From the NCBI GenBank assembly GCA_947651395.1, contig CANSYW010000016.1:1-40884 (forward strand): DNA of 40,884 bases, given 5' to 3'. Origin of the DNA: an uncultured Pseudoflavonifractor sp. (GTDB taxonomy: Bacteria > Bacillota > Clostridia > Oscillospirales > Oscillospiraceae). Numbering within the stretch: position 1 is the first letter of the stretch; every line of letters starts with the position of its first letter. Below are positions 32,899-40,884 of this stretch, piece after piece. A program made the translations under genes and the position numbers. The notes below the pieces were generated by a model that was not told the origin of the DNA, searched no databases, and saw nothing but the letters and a program-made list of their open reading frames with translations.

Positions 32899-35800
32899 TT
32901 GAGCGAGAAGACTTTTCAGAAAGTAATGGCTGCCAACCGGGGCGAGATCGCCATTCGTATTTTCCGGGCGTGCTACGACCTGGGCTTGCGTACGGTGGCC
33001 ATCTACTCCAACGAGGACACCTACGCCCTCTTCCGCACCCGGGCAGATGAGGCCTATCTGGTGGGCCAGAACAAGAGCCCGCTGGGGGCCTACCTGGACA
33101 TCCCCGGCATCATCGGTCTGGCCAAACGCCGGAGGGTAGACGCCATCCATCCGGGCTACGGCTTCCTCTCAGAGAACGCCGACTTTGCCCGTGCCTGCGA
33201 GGAGGCGGGCATCGCCTTTGTGGGCCCCTCCTCCTCCGTGCTGGCCCAGATGGGCGACAAGCTGGCGGCCAAGGCCACTGCCATCGCCTGCGGGGTACCC
33301 ATCATTCCCGGCTCTACCCAGCCCCTGAAGGATGCCGAGGAGGCGGTGGAAAAGGCCCTGAGTTACGGCTTCCCCGTGATCCTGAAAGCTGCCGCCGGCG
33401 GAGGGGGCCGGGGCATGCGGCGGTGCGACAGCGCCGAGGAGGTCCGGGTCAACTTCCAGCTGGTGAGGGGCGAGGCCAAGAAGGCCTTCGGCAATGACGA
33501 CATCTTCATTGAAAAGTATCTGGTGGAACCCAAGCACATTGAGGTACAGATCCTGGCCGACCAGTACGGAAACATTGTCCATTTGGGGGAGCGGGACTGC
33601 TCCCTCCAGCGGCGCTATCAAAAAGTGGTGGAGTTCGCCCCCGCCTGGAGCGTCCCCATAGCCGTGCGGGAAAAGCTCCGCGCCGACGCGGTAAAGATCG
33701 CCCGTCAGGTGGGATACGTCAACGCCGGCACGGTGGAGTTTCTGGTGGACAAGGACGGGGGATACTATTTCATCGAGATGAACCCCCGCATCCAGGTGGA
33801 GCACACCGTCACCGAGATGGTCACCGGCGTGGATCTGGTCCGCGCCCAGATCCTCATTGCCCAGGGCTGCCCCCTGTCCGATCCCCGGATCGGCATGGCA
33901 AGTCAGAGCGACCTGCGGGAGAACGGCTATGCCATTCAGTGCCGGGTCACCACCGAGGATCCGGCCAACAACTTCGCCCCCGACACCGGGCGCATCACCT
34001 CCTACCGCTCCGGCGGCGGCTTCGGGGTGCGGCTGGACGGCGGCAACGCCTACACCGGAGCGGTGATCTCTCCCTATTACGACTCCCTGCTGGTAAAGGT
34101 CACAGCCTGGGACAACACCTTTGAGGGGGCCTGCCACAAGGCCAGAAGAGCCATCAGTGAGGAACACGTTCGGGGGGTCAAGACCAACATCCCCTTTGTC
34201 ACCAATATCCTCACCCATCCCAAATTTCAGGCCGGCGAGTGCCATACCAAATTCATTGACGAGGCCCCCGAGCTCTTTGAGTTGGAAAACAGCCGGGATC
34301 GGGCCACCAAGGTGCTGCGGTATATCGCCGAGATCCAGGTGAAGAACCCCGACTCCCAGCGCAGGCAGCTGGAGATCCCCCGGTTCCCCACCCCCTCCCG
34401 GCTGATGAAAAAGGAGGACGGGCTCAAGGCCCTGCTGGACGAAAAGGGGCCCCAGGCTCTGTCCCGGTGGGTGCTGGAACAGAAAAAGCTCCTGGTCACC
34501 GACACCACCCTCCGGGACGCCCACCAGTCCCTCCTCTCCACCCGGATGCGCACCCGGGACATGGCCCTGGCCGCCCCCGGAACGGCGGAGATCCTGAAAG
34601 ACTGCTTCTCCCTGGAAATGTGGGGCGGGGCCACCTTCGACGTGGCCTACCGTTTCCTCCACGAGTCCCCCTGGGAGCGGCTGGATCTCCTGCGTCAGGC
34701 CATCCCCAATATCCCCTTCCAGATGCTCCTCCGGGGCGCCAACGCCGTGGGCTATGCCAACTATCCCGACAACCTGATCCGGGCCTTCATCCAGCAGGCC
34801 GCCGGGGCCGGTATCGACATCTTCCGGGTCTTCGACTCCCTGAACTGGCTGCCGGGGATCGAAGTGGCCATGGACGAAGTGCTCAACCAGGGCAAGTTCT
34901 GTGAAGCCGCGGTCTGCTTCACCGGCGACCTTACCGACCCCAGGCACAACAAGTACGACCTGAAATATTATGTAAACCTTTCCAAGGAGCTGGAACGGCG
35001 GGGCGCCCACATGCTCTGCATCAAGGACATGTCCGGCCTGCTGAAGCCCTATGCCGCCAAGACGCTGGTAAAGGCGCTGAAGGAGGAGATCGGCATTCCC
35101 GTCCATCTCCACACCCACGACACCTCGGGCAACCAGGTGGCCGCCTATCTTATGGCCGCCGAGGCGGGTGTGGATGTGGTGGACTGCGCGGTGGAGTCCA
35201 TGGCCTCCGCCACCAGTCAGCCCTCCCTCAACGCCCTGGCCGCCGCCCTTCGGGGCCAGGAGCGGGACACCGGACTGGCCTTCGCCCCCCTCCAACGTCT
35301 GAGCGATTACTGGGCGGACGTGCGGCTGCGCTACAACCGTTTTGAGGGCGGGATCACCAATCCCTCCGCCGACATCTACCGCTACGAGATGCCCGGGGGC
35401 CAGTACACCAACCTGAAGGCCCAGGTGGAAAGCCTGGGTCTGGGCCACCGCTTTGACGCGGTGAAGGAAATGTACCGGGATGTAAATCTGATGCTGGGGG
35501 ATATTGTAAAGGTGACCCCCTCCTCCAAGATGGTGGGAGACCTGGCCATCTTCATGGTGCAAAACGATCTCACCCCCGACAATATCGTGGAGCAGGGGGA
35601 GTCTCTCACCTTCCCCGACTCAGTGGTGAGCTACTTCAAGGGTATGATGGGTCAGCCCGCCTGGGGCTTCCCCGAGGAGCTCCAGCGGGTGGTGCTCAAG
35701 GGTGAGGAGCCCATCACCTGCCGCCCCGGTGAGCTGCTGCCTCCGGTAGACTTTGAAAAGGCCCGCCGTGAGGTGGAAAAATTCTACCCCGACGCCAGTG

Positions 35801-36327
35801 ACCGCACCGTGGTGTCCTGGTGCCTCTACCCCAAGGTGGTGGAGGAATTCTGCCTCCACCGTCAGGAGTACGGCTATATCACCCGCATGGGCAGCCACGT
35901 CTTCTTTGACGGCATGGCCCTGGGAGAGACCACTCAGATCAGCATTGAGGACGGCAAAACTCTGGTGGTGAAATATCTGGGTCTGGGCGACCTCAACGAG
36001 GACGGCACCCGTAACGTCCAGTTCGAGCTCAACGGCATGCGCCGGGAGATCGCCGTGCCCGATCCCGAGGCCGTTTCCCAGGTCAGCGCCACCGCCATGG
36101 CCGACCCCGCCGACAAAAGCCAGGTGGGCTCCTCTATCCCCGGCATGCTCTCCAAGCTGACCGTGAAGGCAGGGGATCCGGTGAAAAAGAACCAGGTGCT
36201 GGCGGTCATCGAGGCCATGAAAATGGAGACCAGCGTGGTGGCCCGGATGGACGGCACCGTGGATCGCATTCTGGTCTCCGAGGGCTCTACGGTAAAGGCG
36301 GGCGAACTGCTCATCACCATTAAATAG
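32899..36327 (+). CDS. pyc: Pyruvate carboxylase (single-chain)
   Basis: A 1142-aa biotin enzyme making oxaloacetate from pyruvate and bicarbonate with ATP. The domains are in the usual order. Biotin carboxylase (about 5-450) has LAAKATAIACGVPIIPG, the ATP-grasp Gly loop KAAAGGGGRGMRR and EMNPRIQVEHTVTE. Carboxyltransferase (about 520-800) has VTDTTLRDAHQSLLSTRMRT and LHTHDTSGNQVAAYLMAAEAGVD. The tetramerisation region follows, then the biotinyl domain with EAMKMET (K1108). Length is typical. Start TTG at 32899 is chosen because GGAAAGGACGG lies 8 bases upstream; an earlier TTG would overlap that site. It probably supplies oxaloacetate for amino acid synthesis or a reductive C4 branch. Confidence 0.96.
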   Translation: MSEKTFQKVMAANRGEIAIRIFRACYDLGLRTVAIYSNEDTYALFRTRADEAYLVGQNKSPLGAYLDIPGIIGLAKRRRVDAIHPGYGFLSENADFARACEEAGIAFVGPSSSVLAQMGDKLAAKATAIACGVPIIPGSTQPLKDAEEAVEKALSYGFPVILKAAAGGGGRGMRRCDSAEEVRVNFQLVRGEAKKAFGNDDIFIEKYLVEPKHIEVQILADQYGNIVHLGERDCSLQRRYQKVVEFAPAWSVPIAVREKLRADAVKIARQVGYVNAGTVEFLVDKDGGYYFIEMNPRIQVEHTVTEMVTGVDLVRAQILIAQGCPLSDPRIGMASQSDLRENGYAIQCRVTTEDPANNFAPDTGRITSYRSGGGFGVRLDGGNAYTGAVISPYYDSLLVKVTAWDNTFEGACHKARRAISEEHVRGVKTNIPFVTNILTHPKFQAGECHTKFIDEAPELFELENSRDRATKVLRYIAEIQVKNPDSQRRQLEIPRFPTPSRLMKKEDGLKALLDEKGPQALSRWVLEQKKLLVTDTTLRDAHQSLLSTRMRTRDMALAAPGTAEILKDCFSLEMWGGATFDVAYRFLHESPWERLDLLRQAIPNIPFQMLLRGANAVGYANYPDNLIRAFIQQAAGAGIDIFRVFDSLNWLPGIEVAMDEVLNQGKFCEAAVCFTGDLTDPRHNKYDLKYYVNLSKELERRGAHMLCIKDMSGLLKPYAAKTLVKALKEEIGIPVHLHTHDTSGNQVAAYLMAAEAGVDVVDCAVESMASATSQPSLNALAAALRGQERDTGLAFAPLQRLSDYWADVRLRYNRFEGGITNPSADIYRYEMPGGQYTNLKAQVESLGLGHRFDAVKEMYRDVNLMLGDIVKVTPSSKMVGDLAIFMVQNDLTPDNIVEQGESLTFPDSVVSYFKGMMGQPAWGFPEELQRVVLKGEEPITCRPGELLPPVDFEKARREVEKFYPDASDRTVVSWCLYPKVVEEFCLHRQEYGYITRMGSHVFFDGMALGETTQISIEDGKTLVVKYLGLGDLNEDGTRNVQFELNGMRREIAVPDPEAVSQVSATAMADPADKSQVGSSIPGMLSKLTVKAGDPVKKNQVLAVIEAMKMETSVVARMDGTVDRILVSEGSTVKAGELLITIK

Positions 36328-36386
36328 CGCACATATCCTACGCCTCCGCGCGAAGATACTTCAACGATCGGAAAGGAGCACTTTCT

Positions 36387-37343
36387 ATGGAAACCATTCT
36401 GAATCTCCTCCCTCTCACCGACAGTGAACGCGCCGACTTCCTGGCCGCCGCCCCCAACGACGACCACGTCTTCTGTCCCTCCCCCGATCTCACCTTTACC
36501 TCAGACACCGCCTCCCTGGACAAAATCGCCAGGGCCACAGTGATCCTGGGCTGCGTTCCCCCCCACATGCTCACGAGCTGTACCGGCCTCAAATGGCTCC
36601 AGACCTGGTCCGCCGGAGTCAACAACTATCTCACCCCCGGCGCTCTGCCCCAAGGGGCCATGCTCACCTCCGCGGTGGGCGCTTACGGTCAGGCCGTATC
36701 GGAGCATATGTTCGCCTCCCTCCTGGCTCTGATGAAGCGCCTTCCCGCCTATCGGGATCACCAGCGGGCCAAGGAGTGGGTGGATGAGGGCCAGGTGAAG
36801 ACCTTCACCGGCACCACCGTTCTCTGCCTGGGCACCGGGGATCTGGGCAGCCATTTCGCCGGCCTGGTAAAGGCCATGGGCGCCCACACCGTGGGCCTCA
36901 ACCGCCATCCGGATAAACCCGTTGTCCATATGGACGAGCTCCACCTTCTCTCCGAGCTGGACGCCTGGCTCCCCAGGGTCGATGTGGTGGCCATGACTCT
37001 CCCAGAGTCGCCGGAGACCATCCACCTGATGAACGCCCGGCGGCTGGCTTTGATGAAGCCCGACGCTATTCTGGTCAATGCCGGCCGCGGCTCCGGGGTG
37101 GACTGCCTGGCCCTGGCAGATGCTCTGAGGGCCGGAAAGCTCTGGGGGGCTGCCCTGGACGTCACCGAGCCGGAACCCCTCCCCGCCGGGCATCCCCTCT
37201 GGGACTGCCCCAACCTGCTCCTCACCCCCCACATCGGCGGCGGCGATCACCTGCCCCAGACCGTGCGCAATATCGTGGCCATCGCCCTGGACAATCTGCG
37301 CCGGTACACCGCCGGGCAGCCCCTGCGCAACCGGGCCCTGTGA
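36387..37343 (+). CDS. D-isomer-specific 2-hydroxyacid dehydrogenase
   Basis: A 318-aa NAD(P)-dependent dehydrogenase of the D-2-hydroxyacid family, reducing 2-oxo acids. The split substrate domain (1-100 and 285-318) surrounds the Rossmann domain with the nucleotide motif GTGDLG (about 147-152). The catalytic residues are the Arg in NAGRGS, the Glu in VTEPEPL and the His in LTPHIGGG. Wide members include hydroxypyruvate/glyoxylate and lactate-type enzymes; the 2-oxo acid used is unknown. It begins 59 bases after the pyruvate carboxylase gene with GGAAAGGAG as ribosome site, so it is likely in the same transcript. A hairpin follows at 37371. Confidence 0.92.
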   Translation: METILNLLPLTDSERADFLAAAPNDDHVFCPSPDLTFTSDTASLDKIARATVILGCVPPHMLTSCTGLKWLQTWSAGVNNYLTPGALPQGAMLTSAVGAYGQAVSEHMFASLLALMKRLPAYRDHQRAKEWVDEGQVKTFTGTTVLCLGTGDLGSHFAGLVKAMGAHTVGLNRHPDKPVVHMDELHLLSELDAWLPRVDVVAMTLPESPETIHLMNARRLALMKPDAILVNAGRGSGVDCLALADALRAGKLWGAALDVTEPEPLPAGHPLWDCPNLLLTPHIGGGDHLPQTVRNIVAIALDNLRRYTAGQPLRNRAL

Positions 37344-37370
37344 TTCCCTTGGTTTCGCCCAAAAAACATG

Positions 37371-37406
37371 ATACCCTCCTGGTAAAAGTTACCAGGAGGG
37401 TATTTT
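37371..37406 (+). terminator. 15-bp hairpin that contains the next gene's Shine-Dalgarno site
   Basis: Positions 37371-37385 pair perfectly with 37389-37403 around an AAG loop, followed by a short TTT. The 3' arm holds AGGAGGG (37394-37400), the ribosome site of the small SLH gene whose ATG is at 37407. It should terminate the dehydrogenase transcript partly. In read-through RNA it would hide the ribosome site. Confidence 0.8.
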
Positions 37407-37892
37407 ATGCGGTATTTTCTGGCCTTTCTGCTGATCTGCACCCTCGGAGTCCCCGCCGCTGCCGCGGAACCGGAGGAGCCGGTCACCCGGGGAGAATTTA
37501 TTCTTTTGATGTGGCGCTCCCATGGCGGGGTGCCCTTTGACAAAACCGCCCATCCCTTTTCCGACCTTCCCGACGACGAACTGGCTCAGGCCGTGGCCTG
37601 GGCCTATGGAGAGGGCCTGACCCAGGGCGTGGGCGACGGACTCTTTGCCCCGGAGCGCCCCCTCACCCGGGAGGAATGCGCCATGCTCCTGCGACGGGAC
37701 GACCGGCGGCTGGGCCGGCTCCCCTGGGCCGGCGACGGCGCGGCCGAGTGCAACGACCGACTGGAGATCTCCCCTTGGGCCGATGACAGCCTCTACCGAG
37801 CCTGTGTCACCGGACGTCTCCCCTGGCGGCAGGGCCGCCTGGCCCCTTTGGAACCGGTAACCCCCCAGGAGATCGCCCCATTTTTCCCCTGA
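37407..37892 (+). CDS. Small secreted SLH-domain protein
   Basis: A 161-aa predicted exported protein. Residues 1-20 are a signal peptide (MRYFLAFLLICTLGVPAAAA). Residues 25-85 resemble S-layer homology repeats: VTRGEFILLMWRSHG, then HPFSDLPDDELAQAVAWAYGEGLTQGVGDGLFAPERPLTREECAMLLRR, with the typical F-D, A-WA, G-F-P and TR-E pattern. The remainder (95-161) is a degenerate copy (ISPWADDSLYRACVTGRLPW). With about two SLH units and no other domain it could be a wall-polymer-binding accessory protein. Its ribosome site is buried in a terminator-like hairpin, so its translation may be conditional. It lies alone between two operons. Confidence 0.8.
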   Translation: MRYFLAFLLICTLGVPAAAAEPEEPVTRGEFILLMWRSHGGVPFDKTAHPFSDLPDDELAQAVAWAYGEGLTQGVGDGLFAPERPLTREECAMLLRRDDRRLGRLPWAGDGAAECNDRLEISPWADDSLYRACVTGRLPWRQGRLAPLEPVTPQEIAPFFP

Positions 37893-37969
37893 GTTCTCTC
37901 TGAAGGGCACATTTTCCTTTCCCTCATAAACTTTTTTCCGGTTTTCTATGGAAACTTTGGAAAATCATC

Positions 37970-37999
37970 TTTACTTTTTTTATATTATGGTGCTATAAT
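37970..37999 (+). promoter_or_regulatory. Promoter of the murA operon
   Basis: TTTACT (37970-37975), an 18-base spacer and a perfect TATAAT (37994-37999) in a strongly A/T-rich stretch. The predicted start is near 38006, leaving a leader of about 120 bases before murA. Confidence 0.7.
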
Positions 38000-38022
38000 A
38001 ACAATGTATTTTTGCGTACTGT

Positions 38023-38100
38023 CCAGGAAACTGGTTACAATAAGATCAGGCCGATGTTTTTCGGCCTCTACAATACCTTCCGGGTCGGTGTGTTCCCGGG
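38023..38100 (+). promoter_or_regulatory. Structured leader of murA (three small hairpins)
   Basis: CCAG-GAAA-CTGG (38023-38034) is a GNRA-capped hairpin. AGGCCGA/TCGGCCT (38048-38054 with 38061-38067) is a second, capped by TGTTTT. CCGGG/CCCGG (38080-38084 with 38095-38099) is a third, just before the GGGAG ribosome site. No terminator U-tract follows. It matches no riboswitch class I recognise. Confidence 0.45.
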
Positions 38101-38127
38101 TGGAAAAGCAAGGGAGTTGCTTTTATC

Positions 38128-39420
38128 TTGACAAAATATGTGATCCGCGGCGGAAAGCCGCTTTACGGTACAGTGGAGATCTCCGGCGCGAAAAATGCCG
38201 CCGTGGCGATCCTTCCCGCCGCCCTTCTGGTGGACGGCGTGTGCCGCATTGAGAATATCCCCCAGATCAGCGATGTGACCCTCATTTTGAATATTCTCCA
38301 GGAACTGGGCGCCGATGTGCGTACCGTCAACCGCACTACGGTGGATATCGACTGCTCCCACATCCGCAATGCCCGGGTCCCCGACACCCTGGCCCGTAAG
38401 ATCCGCGCCTCCTATTACCTCATCGGCGCCCTGCTGGGCCGCTTTGGCTCCGCCGAGGTACCCCCGCCCGGCGGTTGCGACTTCGGCGGCCGTCCCATCG
38501 ATCTGCACATCAAGGGCTTTGTCGCCATGGGCGCCGAAGTGGACGTCAAGGGCGGTCTCATCTGCGCCAAGGCAAAGGACGGGCGTATGGCGGGCACCAC
38601 CGTATACATGGATATGTCCTCTGTGGGCGCCACCATGAACATCATGCTGGCTGCCGTTCTGGCCACGGGCACCACTGTCATTGAAAACGCCGCCAAGGAA
38701 CCCCACATCGTGGATCTGGCCAACTTCCTCAACTCCATGGGGGCCTCCATTATGGGCGCGGGCACCGATGTGATCAAGATCAAAGGCGTGGATCACCTCT
38801 CCGGAGGCAGTTATTCCATCATCCCCGACCAGATCGAAGCGGGCACCTATATGGCGGCCGTTACCGCCACCGGCGGCGAGGTCCTTATCAAAAACGTCAT
38901 TCCCAAGCATTTGGAGTGCATTACCGCCAAGCTGGTGGAGATGGGCGCCGAGGTGGAGGAACAGGACGACGCCGTTCTGGTTCGCCGTGATCGTCCCCTG
39001 GAGCGCACCAATATCAAGACCCTGCCCTATCCCGGCTTCCCCACGGACATGCAGCCCCAGGTGGCCGCCTGTCTCTGCCTGGCCCAGGGCACCAGCGTCC
39101 TCACGGAGGGCGTGTGGGATAACCGTTATCGCTATGTGGACGAGTTCCGCCGCATGGGCGCTCAGATCCAGGTGGACGGCAAGATCGCCGTCATCGAAGG
39201 GGTCGCTCAGCTCACCGGCGCCGCGGTGGAAGCCTGTGATCTTCGGGCCGGCGCGGCCCTTGTCATTGCCGGTCTGGCGGCTCAGGGCTCTACCGAGATC
39301 AGTCAGGTGCGCCACATTGAGCGGGGCTATGAGGACATTGTCCGCAAACTCTCTGGCATCGGCGCGGATATTCGGGTGGTGGTGACCCCCGACGAGACCA
39401 AGGCCGTCCAGGCGGGCTGA
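38128..39420 (+). CDS. murA: UDP-N-acetylglucosamine 1-carboxyvinyltransferase
   Basis: A 430-aa cytoplasmic enzyme that transfers enolpyruvate from PEP to UDP-GlcNAc, the first committed step of peptidoglycan synthesis and the fosfomycin target. SGAKNAAVAILPAALL (19-34) carries the conserved Lys-Asn pair. The active-site cysteine is present in PGGCDFGGRPIDLHIKGF (about 112-129), so the enzyme should be fosfomycin-sensitive by this residue. DQIEAGTYMAAV and PYPGFPTDMQPQ are further family motifs. The start is a TTG at 38128 with GGGAG about 11 bases upstream; no better start exists in frame. It has its own promoter and leader and is followed by a terminator before walJ. Confidence 0.96.
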   Translation: MTKYVIRGGKPLYGTVEISGAKNAAVAILPAALLVDGVCRIENIPQISDVTLILNILQELGADVRTVNRTTVDIDCSHIRNARVPDTLARKIRASYYLIGALLGRFGSAEVPPPGGCDFGGRPIDLHIKGFVAMGAEVDVKGGLICAKAKDGRMAGTTVYMDMSSVGATMNIMLAAVLATGTTVIENAAKEPHIVDLANFLNSMGASIMGAGTDVIKIKGVDHLSGGSYSIIPDQIEAGTYMAAVTATGGEVLIKNVIPKHLECITAKLVEMGAEVEEQDDAVLVRRDRPLERTNIKTLPYPGFPTDMQPQVAACLCLAQGTSVLTEGVWDNRYRYVDEFRRMGAQIQVDGKIAVIEGVAQLTGAAVEACDLRAGAALVIAGLAAQGSTEISQVRHIERGYEDIVRKLSGIGADIRVVVTPDETKAVQAG

Positions 39421-39434
39421 ACGCGATCATAAAG

Positions 39435-39460
39435 AAGCGGCGGCAATGCCGTCGCTTTTT
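39435..39460 (+). terminator. Intrinsic terminator after murA
   Basis: AAGCGGCGGC (39435-39444) pairs with GCCGTCGCTT (39448-39457) with one G-U, around an AAT loop, and runs into five Ts. Some read-through into walJ is likely because no separate promoter was seen before walJ. Confidence 0.85.
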
Positions 39461-39481
39461 ATTACATAAAGGAGCTCCCCC

Positions 39482-40267
39482 ATGGAACTTCGCACCCTTT
39501 TCTCCGGCTCTTCCGGCAATTCCACACTTATCTCCCACGCCGGCGTCCACTTGATGGTGGACGCCGGCGTCTCCTGCCGTCGCCTCACCCTGGCCTTGGC
39601 AGACTGCGGCTTGGATCCCCAGTCCCTTGCCGGTATCCTGATCACCCATGAGCATTCCGACCATATCGCCGGGCTTGCCACCCTGACCAAGAAATATCAC
39701 TTGCCCATCTATACCAGCCCCGGCACCGCCCGACAGCTGGCCTACCGCATTGCCGCAGTAGAGGATGTGCTCCATCCGGTCGCCCCCGGCGACTCCTTTG
39801 CCCTGGGCCCCTTTGTGGTCAGCACCTTCCCCACCCCCCATGACGCCGCCCAGTCCATGGGCTTTGCCTTTGAGGCGGGAGGCCGAAAGGCCGCCGTGGT
39901 CACCGATCTGGGCTACGTCACCCCAGAGGTCCTGACCGGAATTTCAGGGGCCCACCTTTTGGTCTGTGAGGCCAACCACGATGTGGACTGGGTCCTCTCC
40001 GGCCCCTATCCATACTACCTGAAGCGCCGTATCCTGGGTGAACGCGGCCATCTCTCCAATGAAGCTGGAGCCCGCCTGGCCCTCCAATGTGTGGAGCAGG
40101 GGGCCCACACCATTGTGCTGGCCCATCTCTCCGCGGAAAACAACACCCCCGCCCACGCTCTGATGACGGCGGAGACCATCTTCCATGCCGCCGGGGCGGG
40201 AGCCCTTCGGGATGTGATCCTCACCGCCGCCCCCCGGAATGAAGCGTCTCCCCTGTACGAGGTGTAA
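39482..40267 (+). CDS. walJ: MBL-fold metallo-hydrolase, YycJ/WalJ type
   Basis: A 261-aa metallo-beta-lactamase-fold protein. The start MELRTLFSGSSGNSTLI and the metal motif HEHSDH (56-61) are those of the YycJ/WalJ group, which are exonuclease-like hydrolases linked to cell wall and replication control in Firmicutes. Further metal ligands are in PTPHDAAQSMGF, VVTDLGYV and LSNEAG/LAHLSAENN. Length is standard. GGAG sits 7 bases before the ATG. It is followed three bases later by rlmH, the same order found near the walRK locus in Bacilli; no walRK genes are in this window. Confidence 0.9.
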   Translation: MELRTLFSGSSGNSTLISHAGVHLMVDAGVSCRRLTLALADCGLDPQSLAGILITHEHSDHIAGLATLTKKYHLPIYTSPGTARQLAYRIAAVEDVLHPVAPGDSFALGPFVVSTFPTPHDAAQSMGFAFEAGGRKAAVVTDLGYVTPEVLTGISGAHLLVCEANHDVDWVLSGPYPYYLKRRILGERGHLSNEAGARLALQCVEQGAHTIVLAHLSAENNTPAHALMTAETIFHAAGAGALRDVILTAAPRNEASPLYEV

Positions 40268-40270
40268 ACC

Positions 40271-40753
40271 ATGACCAATGTAAAGCTGTTATGTGTGGGA
40301 AAGCTGAAGGAGCGCTTTTATGCCGACGCCTGCGCCGAATACATGAAGCGCCTCTCCCCCTTCTGCCGACTCACCGTCAATGAGCTTCCGGAGGAAAAGC
40401 TGCCTCAGGCCCCCTCCCCCGCCCTCATCGCCGCCGCTCTCGCCAAGGAGGCCGCCGCCATCCGCGCCAAGCTCCCTCCCAGAGCCCGCACCGTGGCCCT
40501 GTGCATTGAGGGTCAGCTCCTCTCCAGTCAGGAGCTGGCAAATCGACTGCGAACCTGGGAAGCCGGCCCCACCAACCAGCTGTGCTTTCTCATCGGCGGC
40601 TCCTACGGTCTGGATGAAACTTTAAAAAACGAGGCCCAGATCCGTATCAGCATGTCCCCTATGACCTTCCCCCACCACCTGGCCCGGGTCATGCTTCTGG
40701 AGCAGCTCTACCGCGGTTTTAAGATCAACGAGGGCTCCCACTACCATAAATAA
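40271..40753 (+). CDS. rlmH: 23S rRNA (pseudouridine1915-N3)-methyltransferase RlmH
   Basis: A 160-aa SPOUT-class methyltransferase that methylates pseudouridine 1915 in helix 69 of 23S rRNA, acting on assembled 70S ribosomes. It shows the typical N-terminus (VKLLCVGKLKERFY) and the C-terminal knot with the SAM loop FLIGGSYGLDE and MTFPHHLARVMLLEQLYRGFKINEGSHYHK. That ending is the near-invariant tail of the family, and the length is exact. GAGGTG overlaps the end of walJ as ribosome site, so the two are co-expressed. A terminator follows. Confidence 0.97.
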   Translation: MTNVKLLCVGKLKERFYADACAEYMKRLSPFCRLTVNELPEEKLPQAPSPALIAAALAKEAAAIRAKLPPRARTVALCIEGQLLSSQELANRLRTWEAGPTNQLCFLIGGSYGLDETLKNEAQIRISMSPMTFPHHLARVMLLEQLYRGFKINEGSHYHK

Positions 40754-40756
40754 AAG

Positions 40757-40804
40757 AACACAGGGAAGGGAGCGGCGCCGCCGCTCCCGTCCCGGTGTTG
40801 TTTT
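40757..40804 (+). terminator. Intrinsic terminator after rlmH
   Basis: AACAC (40757-40761) pairs with GTGTT (40795-40799). Inside it GGGAGCGGC pairs with GCCGCTCCC (core at about 40768-40788). TGTTTTA follows. It ends the walJ-rlmH unit. Confidence 0.85.
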
Positions 40805-40826
40805 AGGAATTGTCGCCAAATCCCTC

Positions 40827-40884
40827 TTGCCCCCTCCCCGGCCTTTGTGGGATAATTACCATACCATTTTATTGATTGGAGGTG
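40827..40884 (+). promoter_or_regulatory. Candidate promoter and ribosome site of a gene beyond the window
   Basis: TTGCCC (40827-40832), an 18-base spacer and GATAAT (40851-40856) make a possible promoter. GGAGGTG at 40878-40884 is a strong ribosome site, so a plus-strand gene should start within about 10 bases after the window's end. Confidence 0.55.

Overview
The window looks like a chromosomal segment from a GC-rich anaerobic Clostridia member of the gut Oscillospiraceae type (Flavonifractor/Intestinimonas/Lawsonibacter-like; this placement is an inference). The reasons are high GC with strongly GC-biased third codon positions, S-layer homology (SLH) surface proteins, TRAP and oligopeptide transporters, a crotonyl-CoA butyrate gene set, single-chain pyruvate carboxylase, and Firmicute gene order such as walJ-rlmH. 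The first 55 bases are not genomic: they match an Illumina P7/index adapter, so the left edge is an assembly end carrying untrimmed adapter.

Layout. (1) 64-3771 (-): a large SLH surface protein. (2) 3929-4906 (-): a WYL regulator, divergent from (3) 5006-14477 (+): a promoter, a lysine riboswitch with an intrinsic terminator, then an eight-gene muropeptide uptake and recycling operon (L-Ala-D/L-Glu epimerase, oligopeptide-binding lipoprotein, two permeases, two ATPases, LD-carboxypeptidase, NlpC/P60 endopeptidase). (4) 14492-16959 (-): recG and a C_GCAxxG_C_C protein. (5) 17191-19964 (-): a sodium:solute symporter, an unrecognised protein and a nitroreductase. (6) 20075-24612 (+): two near-identical sigma-54-type promoters, one before a NifU-like Fe-S scaffold gene and one before thl-hbd-crt-bcd, the acetyl-CoA to butyryl-CoA arm of butyrate synthesis, without etfBA. 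(7) 24792-30840 (-): a TRAP transporter with an FGGY kinase, an HpcH/HpaI aldolase and an AEC permease, likely a sugar-acid or polyol catabolic operon. (8) 31134-32753 (+), divergent from it: one polypeptide joining an intact ketopantoate-reductase-like enzyme to a GntR/FCD DNA-binding regulator. (9) 32899-37343: pyruvate carboxylase and a D-2-hydroxyacid dehydrogenase. (10) 37407-40804: a small SLH protein, murA, walJ and rlmH; the window ends on a ribosome binding site for the next gene.

How the parts work together. In region 3 the imported murein peptide would be trimmed by the LD-carboxypeptidase, cut by the NlpC/P60 enzyme to release L-Ala-D-Glu and meso-diaminopimelate, and the dipeptide epimerised for use. 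Diaminopimelate is the direct precursor of lysine, which explains a lysine-sensing OFF switch in front of the operon. Region 7/8 looks like a self-contained, locally regulated catabolic module in which the regulator may sense a pathway 2-oxo acid or NAD(P)H through its fused reductase domain.

The strongest candidates for something new are the reductase-GntR fusion with its divergent TRAP operon, the lysine riboswitch on a muropeptide recycling operon, and the paired sigma-54 promoters on the butyrate genes. No tRNA, rRNA, insertion sequence, prophage or CRISPR array was seen.
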